Source of the DNA: Chloroflexota bacterium | Lineage (GTDB): Bacteria > Chloroflexota > Anaerolineae > Aggregatilineales > J027 | Direction: 5' to 3' | Assembly (NCBI GenBank): GCA_013112715.1 | Contig: JABFGB010000003.1 | Location: forward strand, 124,001 to 188,000 | Length of the DNA: 64,000 nt | Shown here: positions 1 through 8,792 of the stretch, piece by piece | How positions within the stretch are numbered: the first letter of the stretch is position 1 | Layout: each line of letters begins with the position of its first letter | The notes under the pieces: generated by a model | What the model was told of the DNA's origin: nothing | What the model saw: only the letters and a program-made list of their open reading frames with translations | Database searches by the model: none | Position numbers and translations under genes: made by a program

Positions 1-282
1 TGCCATCGCTCGTTCGGTGGATTCGCCAACGCGAGTCAGCAAAATGACGGGTGTCCAATTACCGGATTGGCGCAGGCGGCGTAAGGCTTCGCGTCCATCT
101 ACATTTGGCATCAGGACATCCATCACGATGAGGTTGGGTTCGAAATGACTGGTTTTATCGAGAGCCTCTTGTCCATCAGTGGCGATTTCGACAGTGAACC
201 CAGATCGCCCAAAGAAGGAAGCCAAATTGGAGCGGATGGCTTCTTCGTCATCTACCAAGAGGATTTTCGGTTTTGTATCCAT
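1..282 (-). CDS. Response regulator receiver domain, 3' end cut by window edge
   Basis: The minus strand reads from an ATG at 282 to the window edge, giving 94 codons of a CheY-like receiver domain. Visible marks are the acidic pair in LLVDDEE (residues about 8-14), the phosphoacceptor Asp in VMDVLMPNVDG (about residue 55) and the conserved Thr in LLTRVG. The output domain lies outside the window, so it may be a DNA-binding regulator or a single-domain protein. The start is supported because the receiver fold begins within a few residues of it. A cognate kinase is not visible here. Confidence 0.88.
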   Translation of the reverse strand, partial: MDTKPKILLVDDEEAIRSNLASFFGRSGFTVEIATDGQEALDKTSHFEPNLIVMDVLMPNVDGREALRRLRQSGNWTPVILLTRVGESTERAMA

Positions 283-512
283 GCTGTGAATCCTTTAGTC
301 TGTTTATTAGTGCTGCCCCACCAAACAGACACTGTCTTACCTGTTATTGTAGTCGAATATGGCGAGAGGTAAAGTGAACCCTACTCCCTATCTTATCAAC
401 CTCTAAATATAGCGTAAGACTGTTGCGCCGTTAGGATGGGGTTGTTACAAGTCCGCAACACCTTGTTACGATTCCGAAAAAGCGCAGTGTGGGGCGATAC
501 ACGGGTGAAGGC

Positions 513-518
513 TATAAT
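513..518 (+). promoter_or_regulatory. Possible -10 box for the SDR gene
   Basis: A perfect TATAAT lies 37 bases before the chosen SDR start in the 272-base divergent gap (283-554). I see no good -35 box at 16-18 bases, so this is a weak call. Nothing else is recognisable in the gap. Confidence 0.3.
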
Positions 519-554
519 AAAATCCTATCCATCTCAGATTCGGGAGCGAAAACT

Positions 555-1346
555 ATGGATTTAGGACTGGCTGGAAAAAAAGTGTTTGTAGCTGCAAGTC
601 GCAGTGGACTAGGGGCCGCTACTGCGCGACGCTTTAGCCTTGAAGGGGCATCGGTTGCTATTAATGGCCGCAACCTTGAAACGCTGACGGAAACGGCGCA
701 GATGATTGAGCGCGAATCCGGGCACACTGTTTGGCCGATTGATGGGGATATTCACCATGAAGTTGGGGCCAAGCACGTGATTGAGGCGGCCATTCAAAAA
801 TTGGGTGGGCTGGATGTTTTGGTGACAAACGCAGGAGGGCCGCCCCCCGGCAATTTTGAAAAATTCCAGATGAGTGATTGGGAAAGTGCCTATCGTTCGT
901 TGATGGCTGCTCCCATACAGATGATCCAGACGGCTTTGACCGCCCTACGCCAATCGGCAAGCCCAGCGATTTTGCTGATTACTTCCCTGACGACCAAGCA
1001 GGCGGGGGATAACTTGATTTTGTCGAACGTGATGCGGGCAGGGTTGGCAGGGTTGGTCAAATCGCTGGCGAACGAGCTAGGGCCAAGCGGGATTCGTATC
1101 AATGCCATCTTGCCGGGATGGACAGAGACGGAACGGGTGACGCAGATTTTGTCGGTGGTGGCTTCATCCAGCGGGTCAACAATGGACGAAGAACGGGTCA
1201 AACGCCAAGTCAGTATACCGTTGCGGCGGATGGGCCGACCCGAGGAGTTTGGCAATGTGGCGACATTCATCTGTTCCCCAGCGGCGGGTTTTATTCATGG
1301 GGCGCTGATTCCGGTGGATGGTGGTGAAATTCGGGCAACGATGTAG
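555..1346 (+). CDS. Atypical short-chain dehydrogenase/reductase (BKR-like)
   Basis: 263-residue Rossmann-fold protein of the SDR superfamily, resembling 3-oxoacyl-ACP reductases. The dinucleotide loop reads AASRSGLG, lacking the first Gly of the usual TGxxxGxG, and NAGG follows at about residue 92. The catalytic YxxxK is replaced by SNVMR just before AGLAGLVKSLANELG, so both Tyr and Lys are missing. This matches a recognised SDR-like subgroup with imperfect cofactor and tetrad motifs, so activity should not be assumed. I chose ATG 555 because GGGAG lies 8 bases upstream; a longer frame begins at 489. It faces the cytochrome gene tail to tail. Confidence 0.85.
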   Translation: MDLGLAGKKVFVAASRSGLGAATARRFSLEGASVAINGRNLETLTETAQMIERESGHTVWPIDGDIHHEVGAKHVIEAAIQKLGGLDVLVTNAGGPPPGNFEKFQMSDWESAYRSLMAAPIQMIQTALTALRQSASPAILLITSLTTKQAGDNLILSNVMRAGLAGLVKSLANELGPSGIRINAILPGWTETERVTQILSVVASSSGSTMDEERVKRQVSIPLRRMGRPEEFGNVATFICSPAAGFIHGALIPVDGGEIRATM

Positions 1347-1362
1347 TACAGGAAATTGTAGA

Positions 1363-1391
1363 AGGGGATAGGGATTTTATGCTATCCCCCT
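1363..1391. terminator. Hairpin between convergent genes
   Basis: AGGGGATAG pairs with CTATCCCCCT across about 10 loop bases. It sits between the convergent SDR and cytochrome genes and could end transcripts from either side, but neither side has a strong T-run. Confidence 0.5.
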
Positions 1392-1403
1392 TGATAGCTC
1401 AGG

Positions 1404-1832
1404 TTATTGATCTGCCAGCGATATGATAAACGCAACGATAGCGTCTACTTGTTGATCGTTCAGGCGTACTCGATAATCAGAGGGATGGATGCCGCGTGCA
1501 TAGCCGTCCGGGACTTTGGCACGGGGTTCAAGGATAGATTCCCGTAAATAGGCTTCGTCGGCAATGATTATATTTTCATTCGTTAGGAGGCGTTCGGAAT
1601 TGTATAAACCATTAAACGCGGCAGCAGTACGGCTACCAACATAATGACAGCCGATACACCCATAATCGTAGGCAAGGCTTTGGCCGCGTGCAATCGTGTT
1701 GGGGTCGAGTGGCAGTGTAGTAGAGGTAGTTTCATCCGAGTCCGTAAAGCCCGAAAAAATTCCGGTGAATAAGACAAGGGCCGTCAACACAGCCATGATG
1801 CTGGGTAGACAGGCGGAATCGGTGGTGCTCAT
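1404..1832 (-). CDS. Membrane-anchored monoheme cytochrome c
   Basis: 142 residues: an N-terminal hydrophobic segment (about 12-28) acting as signal anchor, then a class I cytochrome c domain. Heme attachment is CIGCH (residues 59-63). The C-terminal half resembles the cytochrome domain fused to some cytochrome oxidase subunit II proteins (SILEP...GYARG..P...). Where those have Met-Pro as distal ligand, this one appears to have His116-Pro117, so bis-His ligation is possible. It probably carries electrons outside the membrane. I chose ATG 1832 because the longer frame to 1925 would run into the divergent gene and puts 31 residues before the signal anchor. Confidence 0.8.
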   Translation of the reverse strand: MSTTDSACLPSIMAVLTALVLFTGIFSGFTDSDETTSTTLPLDPNTIARGQSLAYDYGCIGCHYVGSRTAAAFNGLYNSERLLTNENIIIADEAYLRESILEPRAKVPDGYARGIHPSDYRVRLNDQQVDAIVAFIISLADQ

Positions 1833-1976
1833 GATTTCCCAAAAATCCTTGTATGTGAAATGCCACACAAATAAATAACATAGTCCGAACTTGCCACCCT
1901 GTATAGTTTGCCTCATAATCGCCATAGGGTGTTGAAAGTCATCTATTTTTTCACAGAAGAAGGGCTAACATTCTTC

Positions 1977-4058
1977 GTGTCCCATATATTTGTCAGTTAT
2001 TCACGCCGAAATCTTACGTTTGTAACGCAGTTGGTGAAGGACTTGCAGCAGGCAGGTTTATCTGTCTGGTTTGACCAAATCAGCATTCAACCGGGTGATA
2101 TTTGGGAAGCGGCTATTGAGAAGGGCCTCAAAGAAGCGATTGCGGTAATTGTAGTTATATCACCGGACTCAATGGCGTCAGAGTATGTGCGGAAGGAAGT
2201 CAATTTTGCACAGGAGTCTGACCAACTAATTCTGCCCGTTTTGTATCAGCCCGCCCAACTGTTTCTCAATTTGCAGACGATCCAATGGGTGGATTTGAGC
2301 AGCGAGGCGGTGTATCCAGCCAATCTACAAAAACTGATTGCGGTGTTGAATCGGGAGCCGGGTTTATCTGGCAATTCAACGACTCCGCCGGAGGAAGCTA
2401 CGGCGGTAGGTGATACGCGAAAACTGAGTCTGGCCCTGTTACAGCATTACCTCCATATTGTTACCCTGATTGCTGAACAGACTGCTGGACATCTGGGGTG
2501 GCGGCGATTGGCAGGGAGTATCAGCACTGCCAGCCAGATCAATCCGGGAGCACAAGCATTGGCTCTCACTCGCCTCAATCCACCAACCTTGAGCCGCCTT
2601 GCTGCTTTGCTGGCTACTAGTCCCTCCGCACAAATTCTGCACCTGATTTGCCGTATCGAGAATGACCTATTTTTCGTGGAGGATGAACAAGGGCGGGATA
2701 TTGAACTCTCAATCGAGGATTTAGCGCGTATCTTGCAACGTAGCCCCGTAAAAGTGCTGGTCATACAAGGGCTAATCTCGACAGTGGGGATTCAGAAATT
2801 ATTGGAACAATCCTCGTTGCAAGCCGTCCTAACCATAGGGGCATCGGAGGTCGCACAGCAGTTGTTTGCTGAACATTTTTATGCGACCCTTGCCATCGGC
2901 AAGACGGTGCAAGAAGCATATCAAACCGCTTTGAATCGCTTTGGGATTGACGATACCCACGATTTTCAACTGGTCGCCAAACATGATGCAGTGTTGTTGG
3001 ACTATCCACCTATCGAAAAGCAGGCCGTGCAGCCAATTATTGACCCCGGTTTGCCACCGATGCGAAATGTGCCGATCAATCCTGATTTTGTAGGGCAGGG
3101 ACAGCCGCTTTTGGAGCTTGGTGAAAAACTCAATAGCAGCCGACAGCTTATGATTTATGGCCTGAGCGGGATAGGCAAAAGTTGGCTGGCAAGTGAGTTT
3201 ATCTCCCGCTATGGTTGGCGCTTTTCAGATGGCATTGTCTGGGTACAAGTGTCGGAACAGACCCGCGCAGAGGACATTTTTAACCAATTGCGGTTGCTAT
3301 TGGAGTTGCCGCTGAGTACCCCCTTAGTGGAATTAGAAAATATCCTGCGTCAACGGCGTGTGCTGATGGTACTTGACCAAGCCAATGACTGGGGGAATGT
3401 GGCAGAATTAAGTGAACTCGCCCAATTTATTAGCCGACTGGACCCGATGGGTGGGACACGGGTGATGTTGACGTCGTGGGAGAGCATCTTAGGTTTGTCG
3501 GATATGAGCGGGGCACGTGATCTGACATTGGTCGAAATGCAGCCTGCCGATGCGGAAACATTGATCCAAAAGCTGATTGTTGACCATGACCTAACTGCTG
3601 AGTTTTCAGATGCTACGGTGCTGCGTCAATTTGTCGAAAAAACGGCCTTTACCCCTTGGCTAATTAAAGAGGCCCTACGCTTGGCGCAGCTGGACGGGCT
3701 AGAAGCAGCATTGGAAGATTTGGAGACCCTTACTGCGGATACCACGCGCTTATTTGAGCGTCATGTTGGGGTGCAATATCAGAAATTATCTGCTCCGACT
3801 CAAGCCTTTTTGTGCCGGCTACAAGGGCTGTCCGATGGGTTTGACCGCCGACTGGTACAGGCGATTGATTCCCAAAGCCGCGAACATTTGCGACAATTAA
3901 TCCAGCGTCAGTTATTGCGCCGTGAGGATCGGTTATATACCATCCCGCCAACGGTGCGGCTCTATCTGCGGCAACGGTATCCGTTAAGTGAAGCCGAGCA
4001 AGACACGATTGACCAACAAGTTATCCGCTATTGGGTGCAGGCTGGGGGAGCAAAATAG
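1977..4058 (+). CDS. TIR / degenerate CHAT / NB-ARC STAND protein
   Basis: About 693 residues. A TIR domain opens the protein (residues 1-115, starting SHIFVSYSRR; candidate NADase Glu in the YVRKEV helix). Residues about 150-345 resemble a CHAT peptidase domain, but the His is replaced (HLICRIEN) and the catalytic Cys position reads QG (VLVIQGLIS), so it is probably inactive. An NB-ARC NTPase follows, with Walker A GLSGIGKS at about 395-402, Walker B VLMVLDQ at about 462-468 and a sensor-like RVMLTSWE, then a winged-helix-type end. There are no C-terminal sensor repeats; TPRs are encoded by the next gene 2 bases downstream. I prefer GTG 1977 because TIR proteins typically begin this way and AAGGG lies upstream; TTG 1908 is the longest alternative. 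A role in conflict-triggered NAD+ depletion or signalling is inferred. Confidence 0.85.
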   Translation: MSHIFVSYSRRNLTFVTQLVKDLQQAGLSVWFDQISIQPGDIWEAAIEKGLKEAIAVIVVISPDSMASEYVRKEVNFAQESDQLILPVLYQPAQLFLNLQTIQWVDLSSEAVYPANLQKLIAVLNREPGLSGNSTTPPEEATAVGDTRKLSLALLQHYLHIVTLIAEQTAGHLGWRRLAGSISTASQINPGAQALALTRLNPPTLSRLAALLATSPSAQILHLICRIENDLFFVEDEQGRDIELSIEDLARILQRSPVKVLVIQGLISTVGIQKLLEQSSLQAVLTIGASEVAQQLFAEHFYATLAIGKTVQEAYQTALNRFGIDDTHDFQLVAKHDAVLLDYPPIEKQAVQPIIDPGLPPMRNVPINPDFVGQGQPLLELGEKLNSSRQLMIYGLSGIGKSWLASEFISRYGWRFSDGIVWVQVSEQTRAEDIFNQLRLLLELPLSTPLVELENILRQRRVLMVLDQANDWGNVAELSELAQFISRLDPMGGTRVMLTSWESILGLSDMSGARDLTLVEMQPADAETLIQKLIVDHDLTAEFSDATVLRQFVEKTAFTPWLIKEALRLAQLDGLEAALEDLETLTADTTRLFERHVGVQYQKLSAPTQAFLCRLQGLSDGFDRRLVQAIDSQSREHLRQLIQRQLLRREDRLYTIPPTVRLYLRQRYPLSEAEQDTIDQQVIRYWVQAGGAK

Positions 4059-4060
4059 GC

Positions 4061-5350
4061 ATGGGTACGACAATTAATCCATTGGCACTAACACGCGAAC
4101 AACAGGCGGCGCTCAATAATCTACGCGGTGTTTTGGGTCGCCAACTACGGCCTGCCAGCAAGACTGACCCGACCCTATTGGCAGAGTTGATTCTGCAAAA
4201 CGCTCTGCTGATGCGCGAAAACGGCCTCGCCAGCGAGTTATTAGATTATCTTCAGCGGGTGCGCGAAAAGCTGGATGGCGAAAATCCTCTGTATGCCCGC
4301 TTGGGTATCGAGATCGCCGTGACGTTAGATGCCATTGATGGACGGCAGCAGGAGGCGGGGGAGATTTTCCAAACCACATTGGCTTGGTATCGGGCGCACC
4401 CGATACCATTGGCAGAGGGGCAGGCTCGCATCGCCTATGGCCGTTTTTTGATTCATCGCAGCCAACTCCAAGAGGCAATGGTGCAGTATCAGCAGGCACT
4501 TGAATTATTGAAGGATCATCCTGTAGAAGCCGCTATCGCTCAAGGCGAAATGGGTAGGGTGTTAGTAGGGCAGGGTAAATTCAGTGAGGCAGTCAGTCGT
4601 TTTGAGAAAGCCTATGCACTATCCAGTGGAGATGGTAAAGCAGGAGTACGCCTAGTGAATGATTTTGCAGCGGCACTCATTGAGTTGGGGGAGATGGAGC
4701 GGGCCGAAAGATTACTCATTGAAGGTGTAGAAACCGCCACTCAGCAGGGGTTATGGTTAGTGCGAGCCAATCTACGCCGCCAAATGGCTTATATTTATCA
4801 CCTACGGGCAGAGAAATCTCATGATGCGGTATCGGCACAGCCATATCTGGATGAGGCTGAACGTCTGCTCCACCAAACGATAGCCGAAATGCTGCCACTG
4901 CAAAACACACTGGATTTGGCGGTGGTGTATCATGATTTGGCTCGGATCGAGACCCAACAACGCCAATTCTCTGAAGCTGAAGCCCACCTGCGCTTGAGTC
5001 TCGAATTGTTCCAGCGATTGGGCAATTTGCGGAATGAGGCGGTGGCGGAAATAACACTGGGCACACTGGTGGTGTTAAAAAATGGGGATATTGCGGCGGG
5101 GAATGAGCATCTCCATCGCTCACTCCAATTGGCAGACAAGGTGGGGGATGGGTTTACCCTGCGCCAAGCGGCTGAGACCTTGACCCGCCTGCATCAGCTT
5201 CAGGCGAATTGGGCCAAAACACAACCCCGCGAAATTCGTATACAGGTTATTGACCAGCTTTCCTTTAGTCGAGCAAAACTGGTTGACTATGGATTGCCAG
5301 AGGCCGCCCAAGTGATGGCAAGTATGATGACGGAACTTGAGGCGTTATAG
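4061..5350 (+). CDS. TPR-repeat protein, partner of the TIR/NB-ARC gene
   Basis: 429 residues, almost wholly helical, with tetratricopeptide-type repeats visible from about residue 100 (ARIAYGRFLIHRSQLQEAM, GEMGRVLVGQGKFSEAVS, YHDLARIETQQRQFSEAEAH). No enzymatic motif is seen. ATG 4061 is 2 bases after the upstream stop, with GGGGGAG about 12 bases ahead, so the pair is almost certainly co-transcribed. In many STAND proteins TPRs form the C-terminal sensor; here they seem detached into their own protein. A sensor or adaptor role is inferred. Confidence 0.85.
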   Translation: MGTTINPLALTREQQAALNNLRGVLGRQLRPASKTDPTLLAELILQNALLMRENGLASELLDYLQRVREKLDGENPLYARLGIEIAVTLDAIDGRQQEAGEIFQTTLAWYRAHPIPLAEGQARIAYGRFLIHRSQLQEAMVQYQQALELLKDHPVEAAIAQGEMGRVLVGQGKFSEAVSRFEKAYALSSGDGKAGVRLVNDFAAALIELGEMERAERLLIEGVETATQQGLWLVRANLRRQMAYIYHLRAEKSHDAVSAQPYLDEAERLLHQTIAEMLPLQNTLDLAVVYHDLARIETQQRQFSEAEAHLRLSLELFQRLGNLRNEAVAEITLGTLVVLKNGDIAAGNEHLHRSLQLADKVGDGFTLRQAAETLTRLHQLQANWAKTQPREIRIQVIDQLSFSRAKLVDYGLPEAAQVMASMMTELEAL

Positions 5351-5367
5351 TTGGTAAAGCGAGAACA

Positions 5368-6207
5368 ATGACGACTGATTTGGATTTTCCATTTGACAAT
5401 GAGACAGTGTATTGCGAGAACCATCCTGATCGGGCGGCGATAGAACACTGCGAAGTCTGCCAAAAAGCCCTGTGTGGCTACTGCCTCTATTACACGGTAG
5501 ATGGACAGCGGCTTTGTAAAGAACATGCCATGCAAGCCGAGGCCCAAGGGGTGCAGGTCATTTCGCCTGCCATCTATGCCGCAGGCATTATTCCGGCGCA
5601 GGCCCGTGCTACCGAATCGGCAGAAAAGGTCGAGGAAGGGGTGCGTAAGGCAAAAGGGGCGATTGCTGGCAAAAAGGTGATGTATCAGGCCAATAATAAC
5701 GATGTGATGGCGTTCGTTGCCTTACTGGTTTCAGTCATCACTGTGCCAAGCCTTTGCTGCATGGGCGGGGCGTGTTTGCCATTGGTCGGGTTTTTGCTGT
5801 CCGTGTTAGCACTGGTTAATGCCAAAGATGCGGTAGATACTAAACGTACCCGACAGCAGGCGTTTATCGGGTTAGGCGTATCTGGGGTGTTTGGGTTAGG
5901 CATTGCGGCCTGTATTGCGTTTTATGCCGTAGCGATGGCAGGGGCTTTTCAGTCGAACTCGTCGTTCAACTATTACTTCCCGACCTCCAACCCGACCTAC
6001 TATTATTATCTGACACCAAGCGTTCAACCCATTGCAACCTCAACGCCGCGCCAAACGGCTACACCATCACCGAGCGCGACTTCACGGGTGCAAACGAATC
6101 CCACCAAAGCGGCATCCCCCCAACCTAAACTCGGTGATGGGGAGGTCGAATGGTGGGAGGCTCTTAGCCAAATATTCGATAGGTCAGCACCAGTGGGATT
6201 TGAGTGA
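5368..6207 (+). CDS. B-box zinc-finger membrane protein (DUF4190-like)
   Basis: 279 residues. The N-terminus has a B-box-like zinc site (CENHPDRAAIEHCEVCQKALC, then C and CKEH; residues about 12-50). A linker follows, then two hydrophobic hairpins (about 112-152 and 167-195) resembling DUF4190-type membrane domains, and a Ser/Thr/Pro-rich tail probably outside the membrane. It starts 17 bases after the TPR gene and its 3' end overlaps the convergent gene by 44 bases. B-box fingers mediate protein contacts, so it could be the membrane anchor of the upstream module; that link rests on position alone. DUF4190-like proteins are common in Chloroflexota and may be unrelated. Confidence 0.75.
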   Translation: MTTDLDFPFDNETVYCENHPDRAAIEHCEVCQKALCGYCLYYTVDGQRLCKEHAMQAEAQGVQVISPAIYAAGIIPAQARATESAEKVEEGVRKAKGAIAGKKVMYQANNNDVMAFVALLVSVITVPSLCCMGGACLPLVGFLLSVLALVNAKDAVDTKRTRQQAFIGLGVSGVFGLGIAACIAFYAVAMAGAFQSNSSFNYYFPTSNPTYYYYLTPSVQPIATSTPRQTATPSPSATSRVQTNPTKAASPQPKLGDGEVEWWEALSQIFDRSAPVGFE

Positions 6208-8215
6208 AATCAGGATGGTCGGGCTGGGCATCGGTACGGAGCAGACGTCTGCCGTCCGGGTAATGATACACACCGATGCGTAGACTTAGACCCTCTTGAT
6301 CCAAAACACTGGTATCAGTCAGTGGAATGATATGCTCATCACGGATGATGTCGCCGGAGCGCCACCACGACATATGGAATTGATCGTTTTGCGGCTGGCT
6401 GTCGTGCTGCGAAATCTGTGTGCCATCTGCCCCGATTAGATGCACAAAAATGTGATAGTCAGCGTTGGGCTGCTCATGGGCTTGCCACCACAGGGTCACT
6501 TTTAGACCTGCGGGGGTCTTTTCGGCGCGATAACTCAACAATTCCACCCCGTCTTGGAAATTAGCCTGAATCGGTAGGGCGTCATCTGGCGCGGCCACCA
6601 AAATGGGCCAGTTTCCCCACATGGGCCAATAGATAACCATTTCACCACCTGCAATCACCGTTGGGCCAGTGATGGCAAATACTGTAAATGGTTGCAGCGC
6701 ACCGGGCCATGAGGTCAGACAGGGATAGAACCATGGAAACACCCCAATAAACGCTGGCGGTTGTTTGAGCATTAGCCGGGCCAATTGCAAATCGTGGGGA
6801 CAGGTTTTGTCCTCGGTGTCGCGGGTCGCATCAATCACTTCCGGCGAAACCAAGCCCTCCAAATCAAGGACGCGGCGGTTGGAAATATGGGCAATCGCGC
6901 CGACATCATTTAGGGCGATGATTTGGTCGGGGGTGGTGTGATCTCTAAACCAGAAACCCGCGGCGACGTGCATTTTGCGTAATTGCCCAACATCATTCGC
7001 CACTTGATCAGCGTTATAAAAACCACGTTCAAAGACCAGACCCGCTACGAGAATGGTCAAAAATGCAGGCAAGCCCACTTGGGTAAATCTCTGAGGCAGG
7101 CGTAGCGATTTGAGACGTTCCTGCTGCAAGAATTGGACGATGGCCCAAATACCCAACGCGGCGGCAAGTGCATGGAAGGGAATGGCGGGGGAGACATAAC
7201 GTCCATGATTAATCCAATATCGCTGCGACCCCAAAAATAAGACTCCTAAGACAAAGGCAATGGGCCATAGGGGATAGGCGAGTCCAAAGCCATCACGTTT
7301 ACGCGCCTGCCAGAACAGCCAAAATGTGCCGATAATGGCTAGGCCAACCAATAACCAGCCATGATCTTTAAGGGGCGTCCAAAAAAAATCATGCGGGAGG
7401 TTGGGCCATTCCTTACCGAGAAAGGATTTGGCGCGAAAGGTGTTGGGTAGGGGGTGTCCATCAATCAATAGGCAAGCGAGGGGATAAGAACCCGCCAGCA
7501 GAATATATGCGATGATTCCACGCCATGCCACTCTAAATTTGAGCAGAATGCCACGCGGGGAGGCTTTTTCGAGCAGCGCGATATAAAAAAATCCATCAAA
7601 GCCGATTAAGAGGGCAAGTAGATAGGCTTCGGGGCGTCCGAGAGTGGCAAGGCCCGTTAAGATACCAGTTGTCCAGCTAAAGGCACGTCCAAGCCGAATA
7701 TCGTGGAGATGACTCCATAGGGCGAGAATGCACAGGGTAGCAAAAGCGGTAGTCTCCATGCCCGACAAGCCCATCCACAGATAGCGTCCGGTCAGGGCAG
7801 TAAATAGACCTGCGATGATGCCAATCCAAGCGCGGCGGGTCAACCACCAACCGAAGCCAGTAATCGTCAACACCGAAAGGACATGCCAGATCGCGCTCAG
7901 GGAAATCGCAATATCTACTTGGGTCATCAGGGGTGGGTTGGTGACGGCGTAGATCGCGGCCAGCATCAATACCCACAGCGGGCTAGTCGCGCCAGCGGTC
8001 AAGGTTGTGCCGTTGTAGGATAGGCCATCACCATTGGAGAGCTTATCGGCAAAGCGGACGTGAATCCATGTATCGTCCAATAGCGCCCCCACATGCCCAT
8101 CATTTTGGTCGAGGGTGAGTTGGACGGTGTAGAGCAAATAGGTCAACGCCACCAGCGCAACCGGGATTAACACCAGTGCGGCGCGGCGCGGATTTTCTTT
8201 CATGACATCAAACAT
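6164..8215 (-). CDS. Large GT-C-type membrane protein with C-terminal beta domain
   Basis: 683 residues with about ten or more transmembrane helices (residues about 14-420) and a soluble C-terminal region. The first loop carries an acidic motif (LLDDTWIHVRFADKL), as in GT-C glycosyltransferases that use polyprenyl-phosphate sugars. After about 540 the sequence looks like an extracellular beta-sandwich (repeated W, HIFVHLIG, LRIGVYHYPDGRRL). Probably transfers sugars to cell-surface or lipid acceptors; the substrate cannot be told. It leads into no downstream minus gene and follows the GNAT gene by 6 bases. ATG 8215 is retained. Confidence 0.72.
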   Translation of the reverse strand: MFDVMKENPRRAALVLIPVALVALTYLLYTVQLTLDQNDGHVGALLDDTWIHVRFADKLSNGDGLSYNGTTLTAGATSPLWVLMLAAIYAVTNPPLMTQVDIAISLSAIWHVLSVLTITGFGWWLTRRAWIGIIAGLFTALTGRYLWMGLSGMETTAFATLCILALWSHLHDIRLGRAFSWTTGILTGLATLGRPEAYLLALLIGFDGFFYIALLEKASPRGILLKFRVAWRGIIAYILLAGSYPLACLLIDGHPLPNTFRAKSFLGKEWPNLPHDFFWTPLKDHGWLLVGLAIIGTFWLFWQARKRDGFGLAYPLWPIAFVLGVLFLGSQRYWINHGRYVSPAIPFHALAAALGIWAIVQFLQQERLKSLRLPQRFTQVGLPAFLTILVAGLVFERGFYNADQVANDVGQLRKMHVAAGFWFRDHTTPDQIIALNDVGAIAHISNRRVLDLEGLVSPEVIDATRDTEDKTCPHDLQLARLMLKQPPAFIGVFPWFYPCLTSWPGALQPFTVFAITGPTVIAGGEMVIYWPMWGNWPILVAAPDDALPIQANFQDGVELLSYRAEKTPAGLKVTLWWQAHEQPNADYHIFVHLIGADGTQISQHDSQPQNDQFHMSWWRSGDIIRDEHIIPLTDTSVLDQEGLSLRIGVYHYPDGRRLLRTDAQPDHPDFTQIPLVLTYRIFG

Positions 8216-8221
8216 AGGTAA

Positions 8222-8773
8222 TTATGGATTAAGGGCCTGCCATTCATCACGCAGGATGCCCATGATATGAATATCAAAATACTGCCCGTCGCGGAAAGCG
8301 GCTTGGCGTTTGACCCCCTCTAGTTGAAAACCTACTTTTTCATAAGATTTGATGGCGCGGGGGTTGGTGTTGTAGACATATAACTCAATGCGATGGAGGT
8401 TGAGTTCAAGGAAGGCATAACGCAAAATGACCCGGGTGGCGTCTGTGCCATAACCTTGACCCCAATAATTTGAGTCGCCGATGGCAATACCAAACACCGC
8501 CGAACGATTTTTCCAGTCCGGGGCTTTGATCGCAACGCTGCCAATCAACTGATTATGGTCGAGGGTGCGAATAGCAAAATCATAATCATCGCTTTTTCGC
8601 ATTCGTTCAAACCACTCGGTTTCGTCTTCCTGTGTCTGGGGGAAAACAGCGTCTGTCCAAAGATAGCTGAGAAGTTCCAAGTTCCCAAACCACCGCCCGA
8701 ACTGGGGTATATCTTCGCGGGTGATGGCGTTCAGGTAGACCTTTTCCCCTTGTAACAACTGATTGCCGAGCAT
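8222..8773 (-). CDS. GNAT-family N-acetyltransferase (RimJ/RimL type)
   Basis: 183 residues with the GNAT fold. The acetyl-CoA loop is YWGQGYGT (about residues 105-112), preceded by the beta-4 strand SAVFGIAIGD and followed by NTNPRAIKSYEKVGF, the usual motif B of RimJ/RimL-like enzymes. Probably acetylates a small molecule, antibiotic or protein N-terminus; the substrate is unknown. It lies between the DUF1385 gene and the GT-C gene with small gaps, consistent with a minus-strand operon. Confidence 0.9.
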   Translation of the reverse strand: MLGNQLLQGEKVYLNAITREDIPQFGRWFGNLELLSYLWTDAVFPQTQEDETEWFERMRKSDDYDFAIRTLDHNQLIGSVAIKAPDWKNRSAVFGIAIGDSNYWGQGYGTDATRVILRYAFLELNLHRIELYVYNTNPRAIKSYEKVGFQLEGVKRQAAFRDGQYFDIHIMGILRDEWQALNP

Positions 8774-8792
8774 GGCAAGCCCTCTTTCTTGG

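Noticed and set aside
1833-1925. N-terminal extension of the cytochrome
   Set aside because: It would place 31 residues before the signal anchor and overlap the divergent gene's leader; ATG 1832 fits better.
4113-5139. Several minus-strand frames opposite the TPR gene
   Set aside because: Low-complexity shadows; the sense frame has TPR periodicity and a ribosome site.
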